Notes: generated by a model not told the origin, from the letters alone. Counted from the first letter of the stretch, positions 29,585-38,228 are shown. The stretch: DNA of 64,000 bases from Spirillospora albida (GCF_000718255.1 NZ_JOFJ01000004.1:248001-312000), one strand, 5' to 3'. Program-made: numbers and translations.

Positions 29585-30763
29585 TCACGCTCCGGCGCGC
29601 AGGGCACCGGCGGCGAGGGCGGGGTCGAGCCCGTCCAGGCGCTCGATCCGGACGTCGTCGCAGCCCACCCAGCCGGCCGCCCGCCACAGGGCGGTGGCCA
29701 GCGCCTCGGCGGACGTCCCCGCGCGGCGCGCCGACCTGACCGCCCAGGGCTCGAACGAGACCTGCCGGGCGATGAGCGTCCGCCCCTCCCGCGCCGGGTC
29801 CACCCGGCCGATGAGACGGCCCCCGGCCAGCAGCGGCATGGCGAAGTACCCGTGGACGCGCTTCGCCTTCGGCACGTAGGCCTCCAGGCGGTGGTCGAAC
29901 CCGAACACGCGCGACGCGCGCGCCCTGTCCCAGACCAGCGAGTCGAACGGGGACAGCAACGCGGTGACGTGCCGCCCCCGGGCGGGGGCGTCCAGCGCCC
30001 GCGGGTCGGCCCAGGCGGGCTGCTCCCAGCCGGCCACCCGCACGGGCACGAGCCCGGTGTCGCCGACCACCTCGTCCACCTGGTCCTTGCGGACCCGGTA
30101 GTAGTCGGCGAGGTCCGCGCGGGTCGCCACGCCGAGCGCCCTGCCCGCCCGGCCGACCAGGGCCGTGAGGCAGGCCCGGTCGTCCGGATCGCGCGCCAGC
30201 AGCTCGGCCGGGACCGCGCGCTCCGCCAGGTCGTACACGCGCCGCCAGCCGACCCGCTCGACGCAGACGACCTCGCCGACGTCCAGCATCCACTCGATGC
30301 CGATCTTGTGCTCGCTCCAGTCCCACCACTCCGCGCTCGCCTTCGCGCCGCCGAGCTCCCTGGTGGTGAGAGGCCCCTCCGCCCGCAGCCGCGCCCGGAG
30401 CGCGTCGCAGACCCCGTCGGGGACCTCGTGCCAGCGCAGGCCCTTGCGGCGGTAGGCGCGGCGGCGGAACGCGAAGAGCGGCCAGTCGGACATCGGGATC
30501 ACGGACGCCGCATGCGCCCAGTACTCGAACGCCCCGCCGCCCTTTCGCCCCCAGTACGCGGCTTCGACCTCCGCGCGCGCGACCGCCCCGAGCCGCGCGT
30601 ACGGCACGAGCTCATGGGACCGCGCCAGCACGGAGATGGTGTCGAGCTGAACGGCGCCGAGCCGCCCCAGCATGCCCGTCACGCCGCCCGCGGGCCGCGC
30701 CCCGAGCAGCCCCTGGGCCCGCAGCTGGAGCCGCCTCACCTCGTCCGCGCTGAGCTCGATCAC
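29585..30763 (-). CDS. Winged-helix DNA glycosylase of the YcaQ/AlkX family
   Basis: 392 residues. The family consists of winged-helix proteins; E. coli YcaQ unhooks interstrand DNA crosslinks. Seen are the three-winged-helix N-terminal half with LGAVQLDTISVLARSHELV, which includes the catalytic QxD motif, EYWAHAASVIPMSDWPLF, WWDWSEHKIGIEWML, and the C-terminal LSPFDSLVWDRARASRVFGF and VHGYFAMPLLAGGRLIGRVD. It therefore probably acts on alkylated or crosslinked DNA, perhaps in resistance to a genotoxic metabolite. The start is GTG at 30763. It lies 81 bp downstream of the response regulator's convergent-free gap and is not clearly in an operon. Confidence 0.88.
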   Translation of the reverse strand: MIELSADEVRRLQLRAQGLLGARPAGGVTGMLGRLGAVQLDTISVLARSHELVPYARLGAVARAEVEAAYWGRKGGGAFEYWAHAASVIPMSDWPLFAFRRRAYRRKGLRWHEVPDGVCDALRARLRAEGPLTTRELGGAKASAEWWDWSEHKIGIEWMLDVGEVVCVERVGWRRVYDLAERAVPAELLARDPDDRACLTALVGRAGRALGVATRADLADYYRVRKDQVDEVVGDTGLVPVRVAGWEQPAWADPRALDAPARGRHVTALLSPFDSLVWDRARASRVFGFDHRLEAYVPKAKRVHGYFAMPLLAGGRLIGRVDPAREGRTLIARQVSFEPWAVRSARRAGTSAEALATALWRAAGWVGCDDVRIERLDGLDPALAAGALRAGA

Positions 30764-30808
30764 GCCCGGGATGCTACGTCACGGCACCGACAGAACCGCC
30801 CGGCCGAT

Positions 30809-30836
30809 CGCACCGCCGCGTTCCGCGGGCGGTGCG
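30809..30836 (-). terminator. Hairpin after the LuxR response regulator gene
   Basis: CGCACCGCC-GCG and CGCGGGCGGTGCG pair with a one-base bulge around TTC. It starts 8 bp past the regulator stop on its strand, before the YcaQ-type gene. Confidence 0.55.
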
Positions 30837-30843
30837 GGGTGGA

Positions 30844-31611
30844 TCAGGTGATCTCCAGCAGCTTCTCGCGGACGGCGTAGACGACGGCCTCCATCCGGGA
30901 ATGGAGCTGGAGCTTCTCGAGGATGTTGCGGACGTGGTTCTTCACCGTGTTCTCGGAGATGAACAGCTCGCGGGCGATCTCCCGGTTGCCGAGGCCCCGG
31001 GCGACCAGCCGGAGCACCTCCATCTCGCGGTCGGTGAGCCGCGGCGCCGGCACCTGCTGGGTGCGCTCCTCGGTCTGCTTCGCCAGCGCGGCGAACTCGG
31101 TGATGAGCTTGGACGCCATCGACGGGCTGATCAGCGACTGGCCGCCGTGGACGGCGCGGACCGCCTGCGGGACCTCGTCGATCGAGATCTCCTTGAGGAG
31201 GTAGCCGCTGGCACCCGCCTTGATCGCCTCGAAGAGGTCCTCCTCCTCGTCGCTGATGGTCAGCATGACGATCTTCGCGCTGGGCGCCGCGTCCTTGATC
31301 GCGCGGCACGCCTCGATGCCGCTCCGCCGGGGCATGCGGATGTCCATCAGCACGACGTCGGGCAGGAGGTCTCCCGCCATCTGCACGGCCTCGTGGCCGT
31401 CGCCGCCCTCGCCGATGACCTCGATGTCGTCCTCGCTCTGCAGGACCATCTCGAGCCCGCGGCGGAACAGCGCGTGGTCGTCGACGATGAGCACGCGGGT
31501 CGGGTCGGCCGCCGCGGCGGGCCGCTCCGCCCCCGGGCCTGCGGGTGCCGCCGGGGCACCGGCCTGACGAGGTACGGCCGCGGCGGCGCGAGCCTCGGGG
31601 TTCTCGCTCAC
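30844..31611 (-). CDS. NarL/LuxR-family response regulator
   Basis: 255 residues: a disordered Ala/Pro-rich N-terminus (1-37), a receiver domain (about 38-155) with acidic pocket VLIVDDHALFRRG, phospho-Asp in DVVLMDIRMPRRSG and the lysine in GYLLKEIS, and a LuxR HTH (about 190-250) with LTDREMEVLRLVARGLGNRE and SENTVKNHVRNILEKL. It should be a dimeric DNA-binding regulator. No histidine kinase gene is adjacent; the neighbour is hpf on the same strand, an arrangement I also associate with Streptomyces. The GTG at 31611 lacks a clear RBS. A small palindrome GATCAT-TAC-ATGATC at 31813-31827 upstream could be its operator. Confidence 0.92.
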   Translation of the reverse strand: MSENPEARAAAAVPRQAGAPAAPAGPGAERPAAAADPTRVLIVDDHALFRRGLEMVLQSEDDIEVIGEGGDGHEAVQMAGDLLPDVVLMDIRMPRRSGIEACRAIKDAAPSAKIVMLTISDEEEDLFEAIKAGASGYLLKEISIDEVPQAVRAVHGGQSLISPSMASKLITEFAALAKQTEERTQQVPAPRLTDREMEVLRLVARGLGNREIARELFISENTVKNHVRNILEKLQLHSRMEAVVYAVREKLLEIT

Positions 31612-31740
31612 CTGAGTCGCGGCGTGGAGGGTACGCCGCTCCCCCCCTTCACTGTCGGTGGAGTGGGACTACCGGAGGGTTCGGGCCGGGCGCGGCGCGT
31701 GCCGCCCGGCCCCGTGCCGGACGCGGCGGCCCGACCGGGC

Positions 31741-31761
31741 CGGCCGGGCGCAGCCCGGCCG
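31741..31761 (-). terminator. GC-rich hairpin after hpf
   Basis: CGGCCGGGC (31741-31749), loop GCA, and the exact complement GCCCGGCCG (31753-31761), between the hpf stop and the response regulator start. No T-run. Confidence 0.5.
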
Positions 31762-31812
31762 GTCTCCGATCCCGGGACCACCGCGTCCGCGGATCGACTG
31801 ATACGCCGTTTA

Positions 31813-31827
31813 GATCATTACATGATC
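31813..31827. promoter_or_regulatory. AT-rich palindrome between hpf and the response regulator gene
   Basis: GATCAT (31813-31818), TAC, ATGATC (31822-31827) stands out in an AT-rich patch about 200 bp upstream of the regulator. It could be an operator or promoter element; function unknown. Confidence 0.3.
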
Positions 31828-31856
31828 CGGGGCCGTGACGTGCCGCATGGGGCACA

Positions 31857-32495
31857 TCACTCTTCGACGAGCCTGATCACCCCGTAGTCCCATCCCCTTC
31901 TCCGGTAGACGACGGAGGGGTGGCCCGTCGCCTTGTCGCGGTACAGGTAGAAGTCGTGCCCCACGAGCTCCATCTCGAGAAGCGCCTGCTCGATGCCCAT
32001 GGGCTCGGCGGTGTGGAACTTCTCGCGGACGACGACGGGGCCGTCGCCCTCCATGGGGATCGGCACGAGGTGCTCGTCCGCCGCGGCGACGGGCTCCGGC
32101 TCCTCCTCGGCGACCGCGGTGGCCGCGACCTGCGCGTCGGCGCCCTGCGGGAACGGCTCGACGGCGACGGGCCTGCCGCGCGCCTTGCCGCCGTGGGCCT
32201 TGCGGCGCTCGCTGTCGCGGCGCAGCCGCGACTCGAGCTTGTCGAGCGCCAGGTCGAGCGCGGTGTAGCGGTCGTCGGCGGCGGCCTCGGCCCGGATCAC
32301 CGGGCCGCGGGAGCGGATCGTGAGCTCCACGCGTTCACGCTGGTCGGCCAGCCGTGGGTTGTGCTCCTCCGACACCTCCACATCCACGCGGATGACCTTG
32401 TTGTTGAGCCGTTCGATCTTGGCGAGCTTGCCGTCGACGTGCCGCCGGAACCTGTCGTTGACCTCGGTGTGCCGGCCCCTCACGATGATGTCCAC
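31857..32495 (-). CDS. hpf: Long-form ribosome hibernation promoting factor
   Basis: 212 residues from the GTG at 32495, which has AGGGGGG 7 bases upstream. The N-terminal S30AE domain (1-100, DIIVRGRHTEVNDRFRRHVD, VEVSEEHNPRLADQRERVELTIRS) binds the ribosome. A charged linker follows, and the C-terminal dimerisation domain has VVREKFHTAEPMGIEQALLEME and ends VYRRRGWDYGVIRLVEE. It joins two ribosomes into inactive 100S particles in stationary phase. The upstream frame continues without a supported start. A short ORF with a closely similar RBS overlaps the hpf start, which suggests coupled translation. Confidence 0.95.
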   Translation of the reverse strand: MDIIVRGRHTEVNDRFRRHVDGKLAKIERLNNKVIRVDVEVSEEHNPRLADQRERVELTIRSRGPVIRAEAAADDRYTALDLALDKLESRLRRDSERRKAHGGKARGRPVAVEPFPQGADAQVAATAVAEEEPEPVAAADEHLVPIPMEGDGPVVVREKFHTAEPMGIEQALLEMELVGHDFYLYRDKATGHPSVVYRRRGWDYGVIRLVEE

Positions 32496-32650
32496 GCCGG
32501 ACCCCCCTTCTCCCGGTTGCGATTCATGCCCGGTACGGGGCCGATGAAAGCCCCGTCCGGGCAACACAGCACGGTGGGTCGCACCCGCCCGGCCGACCTG
32601 GTCTTCGTCCCCACATCCGCCTGCTGAGGGGCTCGCGGCGCTTTCGCCAC
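32480..32650 (-). CDS. Possible 56-residue leader ORF overlapping the start of hpf
   Basis: A GTG at 32650 follows GGGAGAAGGG by 5 bases and opens VAKAPRAPQQADVGTKTRSA, ending 15 bp inside hpf in another frame. The RBS region repeats the 14 bases cccttctcccggtt (plus strand) that also form the hpf RBS (32506-32519 and 32657-32670). About 79% of its third positions are G/C, below its neighbours but not random. It has two adjacent Cys and no family I know. It could be a translated leader coupling ribosome status to hpf, or chance. Confidence 0.3.
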   Translation of the reverse strand: MAKAPRAPQQADVGTKTRSAGRVRPTVLCCPDGAFIGPVPGMNRNREKGGPAWTSS

Positions 32651-33192
32651 TACTGCCCTTCTCCCGGTTCGGGGGATGTCGGATCCCCCGACGGGGCAGG
32701 ACTTACCTCTAAGGCGCACCGTGATCGGTCGACGAGAAGTCGCCTTACGTGGGCCGTTTCGCCTGCGCCTGGCATCGGCTAGCCGGACCGCCTTCCGTGC
32801 TCCTGACGAGCACTGCGATCCGACGCAACCACGGACCCGGGCGGGTGCCATGTCAGGAACGCTAACCCCTTTGCGCCGCGAATGTCAGGGGGTGGAGCGA
32901 GGAAAAACTCACGGACCGTCATCGGGACCCCGCGCGCGCCGTCCCGGGCGGGCCCGCGAGGCGCCGTCACATGCCGTGAATCCCTTAGCCCGTAGGCGTT
33001 GCCGCGTCTCGGGCCCCGTCGGTCGGATTCCTGCGCGCGGCCGGTGGGTTTGAGAAATCTCTCCTTCGGTGATGGCCGGTCGTGACCCCCGTCACCGGAC
33101 CCGACCCGGAGGTGAGGTCCTACCATCGCGGGCGCCATCCCCGGCTACCCTCGGTGACCACCTGACCCGTCGACACCGCACGGCGAAGACGC
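32496..33192. other. 697-bp region upstream of hpf without a recognised gene
   Basis: Besides the possible leader ORF it holds a hairpin CGGGGGAT/ATCCCCCG at 32670-32690, directly before the leader RBS. AAGGCG/CGCCTT arms around 32710-32750 could form a longer stem. A purine-rich AAGGAGAG lies on the minus strand near 33060. A 119-codon open frame (32779-33138, minus) has no homology or RBS that I can support. The region probably contains the hpf promoter and a structured leader. Confidence 0.5.
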
Positions 33193-33936
33193 TCACCTCC
33201 TCCTGAGCCGCGGAGTCGCGGCGATCGTGGCGGCGGCCCGGGGGGTGCCGCCCGCCGCCCGGACGGCCCGAGCCGCCTCGGCCAGCGTCGAGCCCGTCGT
33301 GATCACGTCGTCGACCAGGACGACATCGCGGCCCTCGACGACCGGACGCGCCGCCAGCGCGCCCGCGAGGTTGGCGGCCCGGCCGCCCGCCGAGAGGCCC
33401 GTCTGGTCCTCGACGCGCCGCCGCTGGGCGAGGGCGTCCAGGTGGGCCACGGAGCGTCCCTCGGCGCGCAGCCGGCGCACGGCGACCGCCGCCAGCGTCC
33501 GCACCGGGTCGTGGCCCCGCCGGCGCACCGCCCCCCGCGCGGAAGGAACCGGAACGATCAGGACCTCCCGCGCCTCTCCGGTCAGCGCCCTCTGCCCGCC
33601 CGGCCCCTCCCGCGCGCCCTGCGCGGTCTCCGCGGGCACGCAGAGGACGGGTCGCAGGGCGGCGTGGACGGCGCGCGCGAGGCAGTCGCCCAGCGGCGCG
33701 GCCAGGGCGGTGCGGCCGTGCTCCTTGTAGGCGGACAGGACCGCGCGGAGAGAGCCGTCGTACGGCGCGACGGTCCACGGCGGCGGCAGGCCGGCGGGTG
33801 CGTCCGCGCGGCGCGGCGGCGACAGCAGGGGGCTCGTGCAGGTGGCGCAGAGCAGGCCGGGGCCACCGCCGCAGCCGGCGCAGCGTTCGGGGAGCAGCAG
33901 ATCGAGGAGGTCACCGAGAAGTCTCATGCGCTCCAC
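33193..33936 (-). CDS. ComF-family phosphoribosyltransferase-like protein
   Basis: 247 residues. An N-terminal zinc-finger-like CAGCGGGPGLLCATC (about 19-33) is followed by a phosphoribosyltransferase domain with LIVPVPSARGAVRRRGHDPV and the PRPP loop VVLVDDVITTGSTLAEAARA. ComF helps handle transforming DNA in competent bacteria; in actinobacteria the role is unsettled. Between residues 95 and 125 there is a Gly/Glu-rich extension. Two starts are possible, GTG 33936 and ATG 33927. It is the gene after mtrA-mtrB-lpqB on the same strand, separated by 79 bp that hold two DnaA boxes. Confidence 0.88.
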   Translation of the reverse strand: MERMRLLGDLLDLLLPERCAGCGGGPGLLCATCTSPLLSPPRRADAPAGLPPPWTVAPYDGSLRAVLSAYKEHGRTALAAPLGDCLARAVHAALRPVLCVPAETAQGAREGPGGQRALTGEAREVLIVPVPSARGAVRRRGHDPVRTLAAVAVRRLRAEGRSVAHLDALAQRRRVEDQTGLSAGGRAANLAGALAARPVVEGRDVVLVDDVITTGSTLAEAARAVRAAGGTPRAAATIAATPRLRRR

Positions 33937-33977
33937 GGTGCTCGGCCCGGCCGGGCGGCGTCCACGGGCGCGTCAAA

Positions 33978-34007
33978 TGTGGATAACGCGGCCGGCCGTT
34001 GTCCACA
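33978..34007. promoter_or_regulatory. Two perfect DnaA boxes in inverted orientation, also able to form a hairpin
   Basis: TGTGGATAA (33978-33986) is a perfect reverse TTATCCACA, and TTGTCCACA (33999-34007) is a perfect forward box of the actinobacterial type. They are 12 bp apart. TGTGGATAACG and CGTTGTCCACA also form an 11-bp stem with one G-U pair, so the site could instead end the mtrA-mtrB-lpqB transcript. Confidence 0.6.
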
Positions 34008-34015
34008 GGCTGTGG

Positions 34016-35794
34016 TCAGCGGGGGTAGCCGGGATCCCTCGCGGGCGTCGGGCAGATCCACTCGGAGAAGGAGTTGCCGGCCTGCCGCTGGCGGCAGACC
34101 TGGTCCCTGCCCGACAGGCGGGTGCCGATGAGGACGGGCGCGCCCGGGGCGGCGGCGATCGTCCGGGGTTCGCCCAGGGCGCCGACGCCCAGGGACATGA
34201 TGCCGCTGCCGCTCACGGGCATCAGGTACGGCAGCGACTGCGAGTCGCGCCGGGCCCTGCCGAGGACGGCGAGGGTCCCGTAGTCGCGCCAGGCGAGGTC
34301 GATGGCGTCCTGGAGTTCGGAGTTCACCGGGAGGAAGGACCCGACGTCAAGGGACCCGTCCTGCGCGTGGGCGATGCGGCCGATCTGGACCTGGGCGCGG
34401 CCCTCCATGCGGACGATGACGGCCACGCGGACTCCGTCCCGCGCCACGCGGAACGCCAGCACCTCCCGGCCGCCCAGGCCCCAGTGGGCGGCGCGGACCG
34501 GCGCCTTGCCGCGCTGCCGGAGCCACAGCCAGGACTCGTCCGCCTTGCTCTCCACGACCCAGAGGGTGCCGTCGCGGCTCCAGGACGGGGCGGTGAAGCG
34601 GGCGCCCGCGTGCGCGGTCAGGATGGCGCGGGCGGCCGGTGTGCCCGTGACGGGTGCCGCCACGAGGACCTGGCCGCCGTTCGCGCTCAGCCCCGCGAGT
34701 TCCTGGTAGTCGGGGGCCACCGCCGGCCGCGACAGGCGGCCCGCGGCGCCGTTGACGACCGGCTGGGCGCGAGAGTTCTCCAGGGTGCCGAGGAAGCCGG
34801 CGGTGCCGACGACGTAGGCGTCCTGGTGGATCTGCGGGTCCGGACCGTCGGGGGCGTTGCCCGCCCAGGCGTTGACCGGCTGGACGGCGTCCATGCCCTC
34901 GGGGGCGACCGTCTCGCCGTCGATGCGGAGGCGCCACTGCTTGATCTCCGAGAGCTGGCGGAGCGTCCAGCTCAGCTGCGCCGACATCCGCTCGACGCTG
35001 CCGCCGCGCGCCTGGCCGGTGAGGTCGACGGTGGCGACGTCCTTGTCGATGGTCACGGCGCCGTTGCGCAGGCGCGTGCCGCTGGGGAAGGCGCTCTCCA
35101 CGGCGCCGTTCAGCCAGGACGTGGGCCCCGCCAGGAGCGCGTGGACGAGCTGGGTGGGCAGCGTCTGCCGGTTCACGACCGGCAGGAAGATGCCGTTGGG
35201 GACGAGGGTCCGCCGGTCGGGGCCGAAGAAGTACAGGTTGACGGTGCGCATGGCGCGCTCGACGTCGTCCTTGGACAGCAGCAGGCCGGAGTCGTCCTCG
35301 CCGGGCAGGTCGGTGATGCGCCAGAGGCCCTGGGGGGTCCGGGCGAGCTGGAAGGTGCCGTCGTAGGGCTTCGCGGCGGCGGTGTACTGGCCGTCGGTGC
35401 TGATCGTGCCGATCTGGTCACCGATGATCCGGACGGTGGCCTGACCGCCCGACGTCTTGACCACCTGCGGGGGCGCGAGGCGGCTCTGCAGGACGGTCAC
35501 GCTGGGGCGCAGCCCCGGCCTCCAGTCCTTCTGGCGGCCGAGGTACTCCCGGGCGACCCTGTGGTCGTCGTCGAAACTCGCGGACGCGGCGAGGAACCCC
35601 GTGACGATCTGGTCGGGCCCCCACTCGGGGCGCGGCTTGACGGGGATGAGCCGGACGTACGGGTCGTCCACGCGCTCGGCGCGCTCGGCGGGCTTGCCGG
35701 TCACGACCCGGCCGCCGCTCGGGACGTTGGCGCAGCCGGTCAGCACGGTGATGATCGCGGCGAGCGCGAGGGCGGGTCGGGTGCGGCCGTTCAC
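34016..35794 (-). CDS. lpqB: Lipoprotein LpqB, partner of MtrAB
   Basis: 592 residues from the GTG at 35794. The signal peptide ends in VLTGC (lipid-anchored Cys21). A GerMN-type domain (about 190-320, with TLPTQLVHALLAGPTSWLNG and ATVDLTGQARGG) precedes a beta-propeller-like C-terminal domain with repeats such as WSRDGTLWVVESKADESWLW. In mycobacteria LpqB sits outside the membrane and modulates the MtrB sensor. It overlaps mtrB by 4 bp (GTGA), so it belongs to the mtrA-mtrB-lpqB operon. The frame stays open upstream but lies within mtrB. Confidence 0.95.
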   Translation of the reverse strand: MNGRTRPALALAAIITVLTGCANVPSGGRVVTGKPAERAERVDDPYVRLIPVKPRPEWGPDQIVTGFLAASASFDDDHRVAREYLGRQKDWRPGLRPSVTVLQSRLAPPQVVKTSGGQATVRIIGDQIGTISTDGQYTAAAKPYDGTFQLARTPQGLWRITDLPGEDDSGLLLSKDDVERAMRTVNLYFFGPDRRTLVPNGIFLPVVNRQTLPTQLVHALLAGPTSWLNGAVESAFPSGTRLRNGAVTIDKDVATVDLTGQARGGSVERMSAQLSWTLRQLSEIKQWRLRIDGETVAPEGMDAVQPVNAWAGNAPDGPDPQIHQDAYVVGTAGFLGTLENSRAQPVVNGAAGRLSRPAVAPDYQELAGLSANGGQVLVAAPVTGTPAARAILTAHAGARFTAPSWSRDGTLWVVESKADESWLWLRQRGKAPVRAAHWGLGGREVLAFRVARDGVRVAVIVRMEGRAQVQIGRIAHAQDGSLDVGSFLPVNSELQDAIDLAWRDYGTLAVLGRARRDSQSLPYLMPVSGSGIMSLGVGALGEPRTIAAAPGAPVLIGTRLSGRDQVCRQRQAGNSFSEWICPTPARDPGYPR

Positions 35795-37434
35795 TCCCCC
35801 GCCTCCAGTTCCGCGAAGAGGGGACGGGCGTCCCCCGCACCGGGCGGGACGAGCGGCAGCGGGGAGCCGCGGAGTTCGGCGCCGCCGACGCGGGGCAGCG
35901 ACAGGCGGAACTGCGAACCCGAGCCCGGCTCGCCCCACGCCTGCAGCCACCCGCCGTGGAGCTGCGCGTCCTCGCGGGAGATCGACAGGCCGAGACCGGT
36001 GCCGCCGGTGGTGCGGGCGCGCGCGGGGTCGGCGCGCCAGAAGCGGTCGAACACCATCTGCCCCTCCCCCGGTTTGAGACCGACGCCGTGGTCACGGACG
36101 GCGACCGCCACGGCGTCGCGGTCGGCGGCGACGGAGACGACGATGTCCTCGCCCTCGCCGTGCTCCACCGCGTTGACCAGGAGGTTGCGCATGATGCGCT
36201 CGACTCTGCGGCGGTCCACCTCCGCCATGCAGGGCTCGCCGGGGAGCTGGAGGACGACCTTGCTGCCCTTGCGTTCCGCGAGTTCCTGGATGTCGCCCAC
36301 GGCGCGCAGGACGAGATCGCGCATGTCGAGGGATTCGGCGTCGAGGGTGGCGGCGCCCGCGTCGTGACGGCTGATCTCCAGCAGGTCCGCCAGGAGCGAC
36401 TCGAACCGCTCCAGCTGGCTCTGCAGGAGTTCCGCCGAGCGTCCCACCGCCGGGTCGTGGAAGGTGTCGCGGCTCTCGTAGAGCATGTCCGCGGCGATCC
36501 TGATGGTGGTCAGGGGCGTGCGGAGCTCGTGGGAGACGTCGGAGACGAACTGGCGCTGCACCTGGGAGAGGTCCTCCAGTTCGCCGATCTTGTCCTGGAG
36601 GTTGGCGGCCATGTCGTTGAACGAGCGCGCGAGCCGCGCGAGGTCGTCCTCGCCCCGGACTCGCATGCGCTCCTCGAGGCGTCCGGCCGCGAGCCGCTGC
36701 GCGCCCTGGGCGGCGAGCCGGACGGGGATGACGACCTGGCGGGTCACCAGCGAGGCGATCGCGGCCAGCAGGAGGACGAGGACGACGCCCACACCGGCCA
36801 GGGAGCGGCCGACGTTGGTGAGGGTCCGCTGCTCCTGGTCGAGGGGGAACAGGTAGTACAGCTCGAACTGGCCGGTGCGGCCGCCCACGATCAGACCCCG
36901 TTCGGAGGGGCGGTCGGGGCCGATGTAGGAGAGCTTGCCGTAGGTGTAGGCGCGTGATCCGGCCGGCGCCTGCCTCAGCTCGTCGCGGAGGCGGCGCGGG
37001 ACGCTCTCCTCGCGCAGCTCGTTGGTCGCGTACCCGTCGAAGTACGGCTCGGTGGTGTCGCGGATGTAGACCTCGTAGAGGCCGGACGGTCCGCTGCGCG
37101 CCTTCAGCCGGTCGACGGTGTTGCTCAGCCGGACGCCGTCCTCGGACGTGGTGTTGCCGAGGTCGCGCTGGACCTGCGCCAGCCCTTCGTCCAGCTGGAG
37201 GCGGGCGGCCTTGACCTTGCCGTCCATCAGGGCGGACGACACCTGCTGCATGAGGAACACGCCGAGGATCGCCACGACGATCGCTGAGATGAACAGCGTC
37301 GAGGTGACGACCCGGAGCTGGATCGAGCGGCGCCAGCGCGTGTAGCCGCGCCCGGACGCGCGCCGCACGACCCTGCGGACCGCGCCGAGCCCGCGCCGGG
37401 CCAGCCGCCTGGCCCTGTCCACGCGCGCGTTCAT
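35791..37434 (-). CDS. mtrB: Sensor histidine kinase MtrB
   Basis: 547 residues. The first membrane helix is near 43-68 (VVTSTLFISAIVVAILGVFL), an extracellular sensor region runs to about 205, and the second helix follows (VGVVLVLLLAAIASLV). After it come HAMP (RLAAQGAQRLAAGRLEERM) and HisKA with the phospho-His in FVSDVSHELRTPLTTIRIAA. The HATPase domain has NLLVNAVEHGEGED, DHGVGLKPGEGQMVFDRFWR and TGGTGLGLSISRE. It controls MtrA, which governs cell-wall, division and replication genes in actinobacteria. ATG at 37434; the gene follows mtrA by 107 bp. Confidence 0.96.
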   Translation of the reverse strand: MNARVDRARRLARRGLGAVRRVVRRASGRGYTRWRRSIQLRVVTSTLFISAIVVAILGVFLMQQVSSALMDGKVKAARLQLDEGLAQVQRDLGNTTSEDGVRLSNTVDRLKARSGPSGLYEVYIRDTTEPYFDGYATNELREESVPRRLRDELRQAPAGSRAYTYGKLSYIGPDRPSERGLIVGGRTGQFELYYLFPLDQEQRTLTNVGRSLAGVGVVLVLLLAAIASLVTRQVVIPVRLAAQGAQRLAAGRLEERMRVRGEDDLARLARSFNDMAANLQDKIGELEDLSQVQRQFVSDVSHELRTPLTTIRIAADMLYESRDTFHDPAVGRSAELLQSQLERFESLLADLLEISRHDAGAATLDAESLDMRDLVLRAVGDIQELAERKGSKVVLQLPGEPCMAEVDRRRVERIMRNLLVNAVEHGEGEDIVVSVAADRDAVAVAVRDHGVGLKPGEGQMVFDRFWRADPARARTTGGTGLGLSISREDAQLHGGWLQAWGEPGSGSQFRLSLPRVGGAELRGSPLPLVPPGAGDARPLFAELEAGE

Positions 37435-37541
37435 GACGGGCGCGCCGCGCCGCCCGGCCGGGCGGCGGACGGGGGCTCGTGACGCGGTGGAGGGGTCATC
37501 GGGGAGTTCGCTTCGGGTGTCCGGGGAGGGCGGGGGCGCCG

Positions 37542-38228
37542 TCAGGCCGGGCCGGCCTTGTAGCCGACGCCGCGGACGGTGACGACGATCTCCGGCCGCT
37601 CCGGGTCCTTCTCGATCTTGGCGCGGAGCCGCTGGACGTGGACGTTCACAAGGCGGGTGTCGGCCGCGTGGCGGTATCCCCAGACCTGCTCCAGGAGGAC
37701 CTCGCGGGTGAACACCTGGCGCGGCTTGCGGGCCAGGGCGACGAGGAGGTCGAACTCCAGGGGGGTCAGCGGGATGTGCCTGTCGCCGCGCTTCACCGAG
37801 TGGCCGGCGACGTCGATGGTGATGTCGCCGATCTGCAGGGTCTCGGGGGCCGGCTCGTCGGTGCGCCGCAGGCGCGCGCGCACGCGGGCCACGAGCTCCT
37901 TGGGCTTGAACGGCTTGACGATATAGTCGTCGGCGCCCGACTCCAGGCCGAGCACCACGTCGACGGTGTCGCTCTTGGCGGTCAGCATGACGATCGGGAT
38001 GCCGGACTCCGCGCGGATCTGCCGGCAGACGTCGATGCCGTCCGCGCCGGGCAGCATCAGGTCGAGCAGCACGAGATCCGGCCGGGTCTCCCGGAACGCC
38101 TCGAGCGCCTTGTCGCCGTCGTGGACGAACGAGGGCTCGAAGCCCTCGCCCCTCAGCACGATGCCGAGCATCTCGGCGAGCGCGAGGTCGTCGTCGACGA
38201 CCAGTACACGTCCTCTCATGGCCCTCAT
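37542..38228 (-). CDS. mtrA: Response regulator MtrA (OmpR family)
   Basis: 228 residues from the ATG at 38228, so the start MRAMRGRVLVVDDD lines up with the known mycobacterial MtrA and gives the same length. The receiver domain has the phospho-Asp in DLVLLDLMLPGADGIDV and GADDYIVKPFKPKELVARVR. The winged helix has LTPLEFDLLVALARKPRQVF and DTRLVNVHVQRLRAKIEKDP. MtrA is an essential regulator in mycobacteria that also binds the replication origin region. There is no clear RBS at any of the three possible starts (38234, 38228, 38219). Confidence 0.96.
   Translation of the reverse strand: MRAMRGRVLVVDDDLALAEMLGIVLRGEGFEPSFVHDGDKALEAFRETRPDLVLLDLMLPGADGIDVCRQIRAESGIPIVMLTAKSDTVDVVLGLESGADDYIVKPFKPKELVARVRARLRRTDEPAPETLQIGDITIDVAGHSVKRGDRHIPLTPLEFDLLVALARKPRQVFTREVLLEQVWGYRHAADTRLVNVHVQRLRAKIEKDPERPEIVVTVRGVGYKAGPA

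Noticed and set aside
32779..33138. 119-codon minus-strand frame upstream of hpf
   Set aside because: Codon use and residue composition are random-like, no RBS and no family. Treated as intergenic.
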